From Reyranella sp. CPCC 100927 (lineage in GTDB: Bacteria; Pseudomonadota; Alphaproteobacteria; Reyranellales; Reyranellaceae), in assembly GCF_007859315.1 (NCBI RefSeq), contig NZ_VOHA01000006.1:310001-374000 (forward strand): 64,000 nucleotides of DNA. The letters are read 5' to 3'. The notes under the pieces were generated by a model. That model made no database searches. It worked only from the letters and a program-made list of their open reading frames with translations, and had not been told where the DNA came from. Position numbers and translations under genes: made by a program. How positions within the stretch are numbered: the first letter of the stretch is position 1; every line of letters starts with the position of its first letter. Of this stretch, positions 6,797 through 15,017 are shown piece after piece.

Positions 6797-8257
6797 ATGG
6801 CGGCTGACAGTTACGATGCGCTCGCGAAGGTTTTGCGCGAGCTGCCGGGCCGGTTTGGTCCGACGATATTTTCCGACCGGCGGCGCGTCGTGTCGGTGCT
6901 GTCCGACCGCGTCCCCGAAGCCCGACGCGAGATCAAGGTGCTGGGCAGCGCCATCGACGACGGTGTCATGGACGCTCTGTCCAACGCGCGTCCCGAGCAG
7001 ATCGGCCTCGAGATCGACCGGCTGGCGGCCCGTATCGAAACCAATCTCGGGATCCGCAGCGACATCGCGCTGCCCGTCGTTCGCGCTTGCGCTCACGGCC
7101 TGGGGCGGGGACCGCTGCCGTCGGAGTATGGACCATCGGCCGGCGTTTCGCCGACGGTGATCCCACGCTCGCAGCCTGCGGACGGCTCGTGGGTCGGTGG
7201 TGTTTCGGCGCCGATTCCGCGGCAGCCGGACGGCTCGTGGGTCGGTGGTGTGTCGACACCGGTCGGTGCGCCCGCGGGTGCGCAATACGGCGCCCCGCCG
7301 CACAGCGCGCCGATGCCGCACTACCCGCAGCAGCAGGGCGGTTGGGCTTCGACCGGGCCGGGCATGGCCCCACCCGGCGCCATGTATCCCGGTGCGCCGG
7401 CGGCGGCCAAGAGCGGCGGCGGCTGGGTGAAATGGGTGTTGGTCATCGTCGGCGTCGTCATCGCCACTGTGGTCGTCCTGGGGATCATCGGCTCGCAGAT
7501 GTCGACGGATACGCCAGATCCGAAAACGGACCCGAAAACGACAGTTCCGAAAACAACGGATCCAAAAACGACGGATCCAAAGACAACAGACCCGAAAACG
7601 TCGGACCCCAGGCCGAAGGGGACCACGCCCAGTACCGGTGATTCCGATGGTCCTGTAACCAAGCCGGAACGGGAGCCCGGCGGCAAGCCGCCCGGCTCGA
7701 CGGCCCAGCCTGGTGGAACAACGCAGCCGGGCGGAACGACCCAACCGGGCGGGACGACCCAGCCGGGAACGACGGCGCCAACCGGCCCCTCTCCATCGGG
7801 ATCGTACGCAGACGAGAACACCGATTTCGGCGTGCCACCGCAACGCACGCTGCAAAGCAATGTCGGCAGCGCGACCCCGACGTCCATTCCCGTGGGTCGG
7901 ATCCTGTCGACCCAGGCGCTCGAAAACGAAATGCGCAAGGGAACGGATTTCCTGCTGGTCGATGTCCTGGAGAACCCGCATCCGCGCACGATCACCAAGG
8001 CGCGATACATCCCCTATGGTGGAAGGCCGGGCAGTTTCTCGGACCTGGTCCAACAACAGCTGACCAGCGAGCTTGCGGCGCTGACCAACAACCGCACCAA
8101 CTTCCCGATCGTGTTCTTCTGCGGGGGCGTGCGGTGCTGGGAGTCCTACAACGCGGTCCTGCGCGCCAATGAGGCCGGTTACACGAACGTCTATTGGTAC
8201 CGAGGTGGTATCGCGTCCTGGATCGCCGCGGGCTTGCCGACACAGCCGCTGAGGTAG
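6797..8257 (+). CDS. Single-pass membrane protein with C-terminal rhodanese-like (CXXCW-type) domain
   Basis: 486 residues from ATG 6797 with GAGGGGT upstream. The N-terminal domain (1-105) is paralogous to that of the preceding gene. SWVGG occurs twice (131-135 and 147-151), and a membrane helix covers 211-232. Two low-complexity tracts follow: TDPKT-type repeats (241-270) and GGTTQP repeats (304-324). Residues 366-484 form a rhodanese-like domain with FCGGVRCWES (Cys442 and Cys447) and a C-terminal GYTNVYWYRGG...W. That pattern resembles proteins annotated as PQQ-dependent-catabolism-associated CXXCW motif proteins. If the N-terminus is cytosolic, the rhodanese domain lies in the periplasm, where it could handle sulfur or sense redox state. 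It is the last gene of the cluster, followed by a strong terminator. Confidence 0.8.
   Translation: MAADSYDALAKVLRELPGRFGPTIFSDRRRVVSVLSDRVPEARREIKVLGSAIDDGVMDALSNARPEQIGLEIDRLAARIETNLGIRSDIALPVVRACAHGLGRGPLPSEYGPSAGVSPTVIPRSQPADGSWVGGVSAPIPRQPDGSWVGGVSTPVGAPAGAQYGAPPHSAPMPHYPQQQGGWASTGPGMAPPGAMYPGAPAAAKSGGGWVKWVLVIVGVVIATVVVLGIIGSQMSTDTPDPKTDPKTTVPKTTDPKTTDPKTTDPKTSDPRPKGTTPSTGDSDGPVTKPEREPGGKPPGSTAQPGGTTQPGGTTQPGGTTQPGTTAPTGPSPSGSYADENTDFGVPPQRTLQSNVGSATPTSIPVGRILSTQALENEMRKGTDFLLVDVLENPHPRTITKARYIPYGGRPGSFSDLVQQQLTSELAALTNNRTNFPIVFFCGGVRCWESYNAVLRANEAGYTNVYWYRGGIASWIAAGLPTQPLR
7517..7606 (+). repeat. In-frame DPKT-coding short tandem repeats
   Basis: Imperfect 12-15 base units encode (T)DPKT repeats in the extracytoplasmic stalk of the rhodanese protein. 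A second in-frame tract at about 7706-7768 encodes GGTTQP units. Both look like flexible spacers whose length may vary between strains. Confidence 0.7.
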
Positions 8258-8272
8258 ACTGCAGGCAAAGAA

Positions 8273-8301
8273 AAAGCCCCCGGCGATGGGCCGGGGGCTT
8301 T
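8273..8301. terminator. Bidirectional stem-loop terminator
   Basis: A perfect 12-bp stem pairs 8273-8284 (AAAGCCCCCGGC) with 8290-8301 (GCCGGGGGCTTT) around a five-base loop. It is flanked by A-rich sequence on the left and T-containing sequence on the right. It sits between the converging rhodanese gene and rplI, so it can end transcripts from both sides. Confidence 0.85.
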
Positions 8302-8331
8302 GACTTTGCGATGCCGGCGGGTGCCGGGCGA

Positions 8332-8988
8332 TCACTTCTTCTTGTCGGCCTTTTCGGCTGCGGCGGGCTCGCCTTCTGCGGGCGTCGCTTCAGCAGCTTC
8401 GGCCGGTGGGGCGGTGGGCTCCAGCAGCGCCGCTGCCTGTTGCTCGGCGGCCTGTGCCGCGGCGGCAAGCTCCTGCGCCCGACGCTCGGTCTCGGCGACC
8501 AGGGTGCCGCCGCCGGAAAGGAACTCGGCCTCCTCGGTCGAGCGCGCCACCAGCACACCGATGTTCACCACCACTTCCGGATGGAGGTGGACTTCGACGA
8601 TGTGCTTGCCCAGGGTCTTGATCGGCTTGGGCAGTTCGATCTGCCGGCGTTCGATCTTGGTGCCGGCGGCAATCACTGCCTCGGCGATGTCACGCGCCGA
8701 AACCGAACCGTAGAGGTGCAGACTCTCCGACGCCTGGCGGATCAGGGTCACGGAGAAACCCTTCATCTGCTCGGCAACGGCGTCGGCTTCCTGCTTGCGC
8801 TGCAGGTTGGTCGCCTCGAGTTCCTTGCGCTTGCCCTCGAAGAACTTCTTGTTCGCCTCGGTGGCGCGCAAGGCTTTCTTCTGCGGCAGCAGGAAATTGC
8901 GGGCGAAACCCGGTTTCACCTTCACCACGTCGCCCATCTGGCCGACATGGGCCACACGCTCGAGCAGGATTACTTCCATGTTGGCCAT
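8332..8988 (-). CDS. rplI: 50S ribosomal protein L9
   Basis: 218 residues. The N-terminal L9 domain begins [27 protein letters not shown], the signature of bL9, which binds 23S rRNA near the L1 stalk and helps maintain reading-frame fidelity. A connecting helix and the C-terminal L9 domain run to about residue 150. The last 65 residues are an Ala/Glu-rich low-complexity tail ending in KADKKK, so the protein is longer than the roughly 150 residues of E. coli L9. Such tails occur in alphaproteobacteria. GGAGG precedes the ATG at 8988; the first three residues (MAN) may be extra. Last gene of the S6-S18-L9 operon. Confidence 0.97.
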   Translation of the reverse strand: MANMEVILLERVAHVGQMGDVVKVKPGFARNFLLPQKKALRATEANKKFFEGKRKELEATNLQRKQEADAVAEQMKGFSVTLIRQASESLHLYGSVSARDIAEAVIAAGTKIERRQIELPKPIKTLGKHIVEVHLHPEVVVNIGVLVARSTEEAEFLSGGGTLVAETERRAQELAAAAQAAEQQAAALLEPTAPPAEAAEATPAEGEPAAAEKADKKK

Positions 8989-9002
8989 GGCTGGTCCTCC
9001 GC

Positions 9003-9248
9003 TCAGCGCAGCACGTAGGGCAGCAGGCCCAGGAAGCGGGCGCGCTTGATGGCGTTGGCCAGTTCACGCTGCTTCTTGGTCGAGACTGCCGAAATGCGGC
9101 TGGGGACGATCTTGCCACGCTCGGAGATGAAGCGCCCGAGCAGGCGGATGTCCTTGTAATCGATCTTCGGTGCATTCGCGCCCGAGAACGGGCACGACTT
9201 GCGGCGCCGTACGAACGGCCGGCGTGGACCGCCGCCACCCATGCTCAT
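9003..9248 (-). CDS. rpsR: 30S ribosomal protein S18
   Basis: 81 residues. The core [20 protein letters not shown] followed by [22 protein letters not shown] is diagnostic of bS18, which pairs with S6 on the platform of the small subunit. The start ATG (9246-9248) overlaps the stop of rpsF as ATGA, so the two partners are translationally coupled; ATG 9242 is an alternative start. rplI follows after 14 bases carrying its ribosome-binding site. Confidence 0.97.
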   Translation of the reverse strand: MSMGGGGPRRPFVRRRKSCPFSGANAPKIDYKDIRLLGRFISERGKIVPSRISAVSTKKQRELANAIKRARFLGLLPYVLR

Positions 9249-9718
9249 GTGGCTTCTCCTTCACCGCCTTCTGCCTCACCGGCGGGCGCCCCGCCGCCCT
9301 CGCGGGCAAAGCGCGGCCGCTCGCCGCGGTCACCCCGGTCGCCGCGCGGCTCGCGATCCCGGCGCCGCTCGCCGCGGTCACCGCGATCGTCACGGTCGCT
9401 CTTGCGCATCATCGCCGAGGGGCCAGCCTCGAGTTCATCGACGCGAATGGTCAGATAGCGCAGGACGTCTTCGTTGATCGACATCGTGCGCTCCATCTCC
9501 TTCACCGCGTCCGGCGGCGATTCGATGTTCATGAGCATGTAGTGGGCCTTGCGGTTCTTTTTCATCCGGTAGGCCAGCTGGCGCAGGCCCCAGTACTCCT
9601 TCTTCGGCACCTGGCCGCCCATCGTGGCGATCAGGTCGGAGAACTGGGTGCCGAGCGCCTCTACCTGTGTCTGCGCCACGTCCTGGCGCACGACGAACAC
9701 GGTTTCATACAGAGGCAT
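9245..9718 (-). CDS. rpsF: 30S ribosomal protein S6
   Basis: 157 residues from ATG 9718, with GGAG upstream (reading AAGGAGCACC on the minus strand). It starts [14 protein letters not shown], and [19 protein letters not shown] is typical of bS6. The frame extends upstream to 9919, but that part is not S6-like. The last 45 residues are an extended acidic/basic tail of DRGDRGER-like repeats, as seen in alphaproteobacterial S6. The protein binds S18 and 16S rRNA. Confidence 0.97.
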   Translation of the reverse strand: MPLYETVFVVRQDVAQTQVEALGTQFSDLIATMGGQVPKKEYWGLRQLAYRMKKNRKAHYMLMNIESPPDAVKEMERTMSINEDVLRYLTIRVDELEAGPSAMMRKSDRDDRGDRGERRRDREPRGDRGDRGERPRFAREGGGAPAGEAEGGEGEAT

Positions 9719-9835
9719 GGTGCTCCTTACGGCTTGTGATGACCCGGAGTCCGCCGGCCGCAGTGGCCAGCCGTCGACCGGCCGGATCGAGCCGGCCCCG
9801 GCGCCCGCAAAGCGGGCAAGGGAACCGGCAAGGAG

Positions 9836-9860
9836 CCGCCAGGGCTTTCGTCCCTGGCGG
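9836..9860 (-). promoter_or_regulatory. Leader hairpin of the rpsF operon
   Basis: A perfect 9-bp inverted repeat, CCGCCAGGG (9836-9844) and CCCTGGCGG (9852-9860), has a seven-base loop. On the minus strand it falls just downstream of the candidate promoter and about 120 bases before rpsF, inside the 5' leader. S6:S18 complexes are known to repress rpsF operons in several bacteria through a leader hairpin with a CCG-containing bulge. I cannot show that this stem has that fold, so autoregulation is a hypothesis. Confidence 0.45.
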
Positions 9861-9869
9861 AAGGCGGGG

Positions 9870-9897
9870 GTTATACAGGTTTTTACCGGGCAGGCAA
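9870..9897 (-). promoter_or_regulatory. Candidate promoter of the rpsF-rpsR-rplI operon
   Basis: On the minus strand TTGCCT (9892-9897) and TATAAC (9870-9875) are separated by 16 bases. Both are close to sigma70 consensus in alphaproteobacteria, and the position suits an rRNA-protein operon transcribed leftward. Confidence 0.5.
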
Positions 9898-10098
9898 CCG
9901 TAGGCGGCCAATCGGGCAATCAGGCCTCTAAGATCCTGTTTTTTCAATATTTCTTGTCCTGAGATTGTTGCGGATGTCGATCTTGTTTACATACAACAAC
10001 GGGATGGTCGACCGGCGCGAAGGCTCGCGGGGTGTGGTGGACGGAAACCAGGGTGGTCGTTATGACAACCAGGGTTGCAATCAGGGGGTAACGTCGAG

Positions 10099-11040
10099 AT
10101 GGGTAGGGCGTTCGTTTTTCCCGGCCAGGGATCGCAGGCGGTGGGAATGGGCGGCGAGTTGGCCGCGGCGTTTCCAGTGGCGCGGGAGGTGTTCCAGGAG
10201 ATCGACGAGGCGCTCAAGCAGAACCTGTTCCGGCTGATGCAGGAAGGGCCCGAAAGCGACCTGACGCTGACGGAGAACGCGCAGCCGGCGCTGATGGCGA
10301 TGAGCCTGGCCGCCGTCCGCGTGATCGAGAAGGAGGGCGGCAAGACGCTGCCCGAGGTCTGCGCCTATGTTGCCGGCCATTCGCTGGGCGAGTATTCGGC
10401 GCTGGCGGCTGCCGGGGCGCTGGGGCTGGCCGATGCCGCTCGCCTGCTGAAGCTGCGCGGCCAGGCGATGCAGAAAGCCGTGCCGGTCGGGACTGGCGCC
10501 ATGGCGGCTTTGCTGGGCGCTGAGGTCGAGCAGGCTGTGGCGGTCTGTAGTGAGGCGGCGCAGGGCGAGGTGGTCGAGGTGGCGAACGACAATGGCGGCG
10601 GCCAGGTCGTGATCTCGGGTCACAAGGATGCCGTGACGCGCGCGGTCGAGGTCGCCAAGGGCAAAGGCATCAAGCGGGCGATGATGCTGACGGTCAGCGC
10701 GCCGTTCCATTGCGCGCTGATGCGGCCGGCGGCCGATGCCATGGCGGAGGCGCTGGACCGCGTGAGCCTGGTGCCGCCGCGGGTACCGGTGATCGCCAAC
10801 GTGACCGCCGACGAAACCAGCGATCCGGCACAGATCAAGACGCTGTTGATCCAGCAGGTGACCGGCCGCGTGCGCTGGCGCGAGTGCGTGCTGGCCATGA
10901 AGGCCAAGGGCGTCGAGACGGAGGTCGAGATCGGCGCCGGCAAGGTGCTGACCGGCATGCTCAAGCGCATCGACAAGGATATCGCGGGCATCACCGTCGG
11001 AACGCCGGCGGACATCGAGGCGTTCCTGAAGACGGTGTGA
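10099..11040 (+). CDS. fabD: Malonyl-CoA:ACP transacylase
   Basis: 313 residues from ATG 10099 (MGRAFVFPGQGSQ). An in-frame ATG at 10075 adds eight residues and lacks a better ribosome-binding site. The nucleophile motif GHSLGEYSA, the FPGQGSQ oxyanion segment and the conserved His in SAPFHCALM are all present. The enzyme moves malonyl groups from CoA to acyl carrier protein at the start of type II fatty-acid synthesis. The length is normal for FabD. fabG follows after 35 bases. Confidence 0.97.
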   Translation: MGRAFVFPGQGSQAVGMGGELAAAFPVAREVFQEIDEALKQNLFRLMQEGPESDLTLTENAQPALMAMSLAAVRVIEKEGGKTLPEVCAYVAGHSLGEYSALAAAGALGLADAARLLKLRGQAMQKAVPVGTGAMAALLGAEVEQAVAVCSEAAQGEVVEVANDNGGGQVVISGHKDAVTRAVEVAKGKGIKRAMMLTVSAPFHCALMRPAADAMAEALDRVSLVPPRVPVIANVTADETSDPAQIKTLLIQQVTGRVRWRECVLAMKAKGVETEVEIGAGKVLTGMLKRIDKDIAGITVGTPADIEAFLKTV

Positions 11041-11075
11041 TGCCGGATCGCCAGACCCATGGTTGGGAGCAGTTC

Positions 11076-11813
11076 ATGTTCGATCTGACAGGCAAGGCGG
11101 CGCTGGTTACCGGCGCATCGGGCGGAATCGGTGGTGCCATTGCGCGTGCACTGCACGGACAGGGCGCGACGGTGACGTTGTCGGGCACCCGCGTCGACGC
11201 GCTGACGGCGCTGAAGGACGAACTGGGCGAACGCACGCATGTCGTAGCCGCCAGGATGGATGACGGGGCCGACATCGATCGCCTGGCGAGGGATGCCGAG
11301 GCGGCGATGGGCAAGGTCGATATCCTGGTGAACAACGCCGGCATCACGCGCGACAACATCTCGATGCGGATGAAGGACGAGGAGTGGGACAAGGTCCTGC
11401 AGGTCAATCTCAGCGGCACGTTCCGCCTGACCCGCGCCGTGATGCGCGGCATGATGCGCCGCCGCCATGGCCGCATCATCAGCATCACGTCGGTGGTGGG
11501 CGTGACGGGCAACCCCGGCCAGGCCAACTATGCGGCGGCCAAGGCGGGGCTGATCGGCATGTCCAAGTCGCTCGCCCAGGAGCTGGCGTCCCGCAATGTC
11601 ACCGTGAACTGCCTGGCACCCGGCTTCATCTCAACGCCGATGACCGACGTGCTGAACGAGGAGCAGAAGAAGGCCATTCTGACCCGGGTGCCGGCCGACC
11701 GCCTGGGTACACCGCCGGAAATCGCCGCCGGTGTCGTCTACCTGGCTTCCGACGAGGCGGCCTACGTGACGGGGCAGACGCTGCATATCAATGGTGGCAT
11801 GGCGATGATCTGA
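11076..11813 (+). CDS. fabG: 3-oxoacyl-ACP reductase
   Basis: 245 residues from ATG 11076, with GGGAG six bases upstream. A classical short-chain dehydrogenase: TGASGGIG cofactor loop, NNAGITRDN, catalytic Ser in ITSVVG and the YxxxK pair in ANYAAAKAG. The NNAGITRDN stretch and the C-terminal GQTLHINGGMAM are typical of FabG. It uses NADPH to reduce beta-ketoacyl-ACP in each elongation round. The gene would normally be followed directly by acpP. Here an opposite-strand methyltransferase gene lies between them. Confidence 0.95.
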   Translation: MFDLTGKAALVTGASGGIGGAIARALHGQGATVTLSGTRVDALTALKDELGERTHVVAARMDDGADIDRLARDAEAAMGKVDILVNNAGITRDNISMRMKDEEWDKVLQVNLSGTFRLTRAVMRGMMRRRHGRIISITSVVGVTGNPGQANYAAAKAGLIGMSKSLAQELASRNVTVNCLAPGFISTPMTDVLNEEQKKAILTRVPADRLGTPPEIAAGVVYLASDEAAYVTGQTLHINGGMAMI

Positions 11814-11828
11814 GGCGTCGTTCCGGCG

Positions 11829-12494
11829 TCAGGCCCGGCGCCAGAGGGCGGCGTGCGGAATGATCATGGGCACCCGACGCGCATAGTCGTCGTATTCGGC
11901 AAACGTCTTGCGCAGCACGCGCTCTTCGTTCTGCATGCGCCTGAACTGAAGCGCGAACTGCGCGATACCGACGATGACGGCTACCAGGGACCAGTTGGCG
12001 ATCAGGATACCCACCACCGTCACCGCCTCGGCAATGTAGAGGGGGTGGCGTACGAACGCGTACGGACCATGAGTGATCAGTCGTCGGGAAGACGCCATGA
12101 TCGAGAACGATTGCCCGAGCCACCACAGGCAATAGATCGACAGAGTCGTTCCCACGATGATGAGAACTGTCGCCAGCAGCCGGAGCTCCTGAGGAACATT
12201 GCCCGGCGGCAGAACAATCAGAACCATCAAAATAAACGTTCCGGCAATTGCGGTCAGGCGAGGTTCGATTCCGCTTGCACTGCCCTTTGGCGGCAGGCGC
12301 GTCACGGTGAAAAAGACGACCATTGCCATGAAAATGAGACTGACCACCCTGGATACAAGAGTGAGCTCCCACGCCGGGGTGGCATGGCGGAAGTGAAACG
12401 CCGCTGCGATCGAGACCACCTGCTCCATGGCCAGGTAGGCGAAAACCGCCGTCATCAGGAATTTTCCGAGGAGATCTTCAATACGAATCATCAT
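11829..12494 (-). CDS. Isoprenylcysteine carboxyl methyltransferase-like membrane protein
   Basis: 221 residues with about five hydrophobic segments. The C-terminal signature HGPYAFVRHPLY and NEERVLRKTFAEYDDYARRVP is shared by ICMT and phospholipid N-methyltransferase families, where it binds S-adenosylmethionine at the membrane surface. Bacterial members rarely have known substrates; lipids are likely. It sits convergent to fabG and in front of acpP, splitting the usual fab gene order. The product begins with two Met codons, so the start could be 12494 or 12491. Confidence 0.8.
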   Translation of the reverse strand: MMIRIEDLLGKFLMTAVFAYLAMEQVVSIAAAFHFRHATPAWELTLVSRVVSLIFMAMVVFFTVTRLPPKGSASGIEPRLTAIAGTFILMVLIVLPPGNVPQELRLLATVLIIVGTTLSIYCLWWLGQSFSIMASSRRLITHGPYAFVRHPLYIAEAVTVVGILIANWSLVAVIVGIAQFALQFRRMQNEERVLRKTFAEYDDYARRVPMIIPHAALWRRA

Positions 12495-13020
12495 GACGAT
12501 GGGTTCTCCGTGCCGCTGGCGGCGTGCCTCGTTGCGGCTCGATTCAGAATCTCTTTAAGATCAATGAAATCGAAAAATATCTTCGAAGCTTGCGTACGCC
12601 TGAACCTTACGTGCGCTCTACACGCATTCCTAGCGAATCTCCGTCCAGGATGGAGTGATGTGACTTGGTGCCTGCATCCCAGCGGGCCGACGAGATGAAC
12701 GGAGACTACGAAACGCCCAGGTGGAATCTTCCCCGCCCCCTGAGATGCCTAGGCTCGGGTATTGGAGTCGCCCAAACGAGTGGAAGAGGCGGCCTAGCAC
12801 TCAGACCACCAGGTCAGTATGTGGCATGGCCGCGCCTTGAGCGCAGCCGTTCGCGGGGCGGACCGATCTCAAGCGGCACAGGCTTGTTCCACTTGGCTTT
12901 TCGCCGGTCGGCCTTGAAATCGGCCGATATGTCAGATAAGCGGACCCAGCCGGTTCCTCCGGCGATAGAGGCCGGCCGCCCGGCAGAGACGGCGGATAAC
13001 CAACGACCCTGAGGACCGAC
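12495..13020. other. Divergent intergenic region between the ICMT-like gene and acpP
   Basis: No gene is supported. The part near 12540-12600 is AT-rich and may hold the methyltransferase promoter. An inverted repeat TCGGCC/GGCCGA lies at 12908-12927 around TTGAAATC, about 95 bases before acpP, and could be an operator or part of the acpP leader. A GAGGA ribosome-binding site precedes acpP. Confidence 0.5.
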
Positions 13021-13254
13021 ATGAGCGACGTCGCGGACCGTGTAAAAAAGATCGTCATCGAACATCTGGGCGTGGAAGACGCGCAGGTGAAGGCTGAGGC
13101 GAAGTTCATCGACGACCTCGGGGCCGACAGCCTTGATACCGTTGAACTCGTCATGGCGTTCGAAGAGGAGTTCGGCGTCGAGATCCCGGATGACGCGGCT
13201 GAGAAGATTCAGACCGTCGGCGACGCGATCAAGTTCATCGAAGCTAATTCCTGA
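13021..13254 (+). CDS. acpP: Acyl carrier protein
   Basis: 77 residues, acidic, with the phosphopantetheine attachment motif [18 protein letters not shown] (Ser in DSL). It carries growing acyl chains as thioesters for fatty-acid, lipid A and other pathways. The size and sequence match alphaproteobacterial AcpP. ATG 13021 is preceded by TGAGGACC. fabF follows after 80 bases that contain a strong hairpin. Confidence 0.98.
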   Translation: MSDVADRVKKIVIEHLGVEDAQVKAEAKFIDDLGADSLDTVELVMAFEEEFGVEIPDDAAEKIQTVGDAIKFIEANS

Positions 13255-13263
13255 ACCTGGGAT

Positions 13264-13290
13264 GCCGGCCGGCGATTGCGCCAGGCCGGC
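13264..13290 (+). promoter_or_regulatory. Hairpin between acpP and fabF
   Basis: GCCGGCCGGCG (13264-13274), loop ATTG (13275-13278), CGCC (13279-13282), a single bulged A and GGCCGGC (13284-13290) form an 11-bp GC stem. There is no U-run, so it is more likely an mRNA stabiliser or partial attenuator than a full terminator. It could help keep ACP levels above FabF levels. Confidence 0.5.
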
Positions 13291-13334
13291 GACCTTCTCG
13301 ACCGGGAACTGGACTGCGACCGATAGGGTGGCCG

Positions 13335-14600
13335 ATGCGACGCGTGGTCGTGACAGGCATGGGTATGGTGACCCCGCTGGGTGACGGCGTGGATGTCACG
13401 TGGAAACGCCTGATTGCAGGCGAATCAGGTATCCGCGCCATCCAGGCGTTCGACACGTCGGACCTGCCGACCAAGATCGCAGGCGAAGTTCCGGTTGGCG
13501 ACAAGGCGAACGGCCATTTCAATGCCGACCTCTACCTGCCGCCCAAGGACCAGCGGAAGGTCGACAAGTTCATCGTGTTTGCGATTTCCGCCGCCAGCCA
13601 GGCGATCGAGGACTCAGGCTGGCCTGTGACGGCAGCCTCCGAGGAGGAGCGCCAGCGCGCCGGCGTGATGATCGGCTCCGGTATCGGCGGGTTGCAGACG
13701 ATTTACGAAGGCTCGCTGACGGTCAAGGAGAAGGGACCGCGGCGCCTGTCGCCCTTCTTCATCCCGTCAGCCTTGATCAACCTGGCGTCGGGCCAGGTCT
13801 CCATCAAATATGGCCTCAAGGGCCCCAACCATGCCGTGGTCACAGCGTGCTCGACCGGTGCCCATGCCATCGGTGATGCTGCCCGGCTGATCGCATTGGA
13901 CGACGCCGACATGATGGTGGCCGGCGGTGCCGAGGCTGCGGTGTGCCGGCTCGGGTTCGCCGGCTTCAATGCCTGTCGTGCGATGTCCACGGCCTACAAC
14001 GATACGCCCGCCAAGGCGTCGCGGCCGTGGGACAAGGGCCGCGACGGCTTCGTCATGGGCGAGGGCGCCGGCGCTGTGGTGCTCGAGGAATATGAGCACG
14101 CGCGCAAGCGTGGCGCTCGCATTTATGGCGAGGTTCTTGGCTACGGCCTTTCCGGCGATGCCTATCACATCACGGCACCCGCCGAGGACGGCGACGGTGG
14201 TTTCCGTTCTATGCGGGCAGCGCTGAAGCGCGCCGGCTTGACGACCGACCAGATCGACTACGTCAACGCCCATGGCACCTCGACGCCGCTGGGCGATGAG
14301 ATCGAGCTGGGTGCCGTCAAGCGCCTGTTCGGCGCCGATGCCTACAAGCTCTCGATGTCCTCGACCAAGTCGGCGACTGGCCATCTGCTGGGCGCGGCGG
14401 GGGCCATCGAAGCGGTCTTCGCGCTGAAGACGCTGACCGACCAGATCGTGCCGCCGACCATCAATCTCGATGACCCCTCCGAAGGCTGCGATATCGACCT
14501 CGTTCCGCACAAGGCGAAGGAACGCAAGGTGCGGTATGCGTTGTCGAACTCCTTCGGTTTCGGCGGCACCAACGCGTCGGTGATTTTCGGGTCCGTGTAG
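13335..14600 (+). CDS. fabF: 3-oxoacyl-ACP synthase II
   Basis: 421 residues from ATG 13335 with AGGGTGG upstream. The Cys-His-His triad of KAS II is clear: VVTACSTGAH, NAHGTSTPLGD and KSATGHLLGAAG. It condenses malonyl-ACP with acyl-ACP and adjusts chain saturation with temperature. N-terminal RRVVVTGMGMVTPLG and C-terminal NSFGFGGTNAS are conserved. The mltG gene that often follows in alphaproteobacteria is absent; a tad pilus locus starts instead. Confidence 0.97.
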   Translation: MRRVVVTGMGMVTPLGDGVDVTWKRLIAGESGIRAIQAFDTSDLPTKIAGEVPVGDKANGHFNADLYLPPKDQRKVDKFIVFAISAASQAIEDSGWPVTAASEEERQRAGVMIGSGIGGLQTIYEGSLTVKEKGPRRLSPFFIPSALINLASGQVSIKYGLKGPNHAVVTACSTGAHAIGDAARLIALDDADMMVAGGAEAAVCRLGFAGFNACRAMSTAYNDTPAKASRPWDKGRDGFVMGEGAGAVVLEEYEHARKRGARIYGEVLGYGLSGDAYHITAPAEDGDGGFRSMRAALKRAGLTTDQIDYVNAHGTSTPLGDEIELGAVKRLFGADAYKLSMSSTKSATGHLLGAAGAIEAVFALKTLTDQIVPPTINLDDPSEGCDIDLVPHKAKERKVRYALSNSFGFGGTNASVIFGSV

Positions 14601-15017
14601 CCCGCCACCGTTCGACAATTACATCCGCCTCAAATTGGACTGTTCGGTCGTTGCGTCGGCATTGCCGACCAGCGATTGATACGGCGCGCAAGAAAATAAC
14701 GGGTAGGGCCTCGCCTCATCTGCGCGCTGGCGTGCGTTGCGAGGGCAACTTCCCTTCGTTTTGGATCAAATCAGTCAAAATCAAGGCTATATTTTGTTTC
14801 AATGATGGAACTTTTATGGTTTTATCTTCATGTAACGTTTTACTTTAAGTTGCGTTCGTAACGTCGCACCACAAAAGGAGCCTTGGGGCGACCAGGCAAC
14901 GGATAGGTCCGAGTGCCTGTATTCGGCTCCCGCTGAGCGAAGGTCCGATAACCGCAAAATCCTCCAACGTATTGCTCAAGCGGAATCGGAACCCGATAGA
15001 TTAATGGAGATAAATCA
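14601..15017. other. Intergenic region before the Flp pilin gene
   Basis: No gene is supported. The stretch 14755-14870 is much more AT-rich than its surroundings and probably contains the promoter of the pilus locus, but I cannot pick one -35/-10 pair with confidence. A GGAGA ribosome-binding site sits at 15006-15010. Confidence 0.5.

Noticed and set aside
7517-7768. Short tandem repeats as a possible CRISPR or minisatellite
   Set aside because: Units are in frame, degenerate and 12-18 bases long, with no spacers; they encode protein stalk repeats.
12665-13012. Reading frame upstream of acpP
   Set aside because: Composition and lack of similarity suggest it is non-coding leader.
14651-14848. 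Small reading frame between fabF and flp
   Set aside because: No ribosome-binding site, unusual composition and an AT-rich end; more likely promoter sequence.
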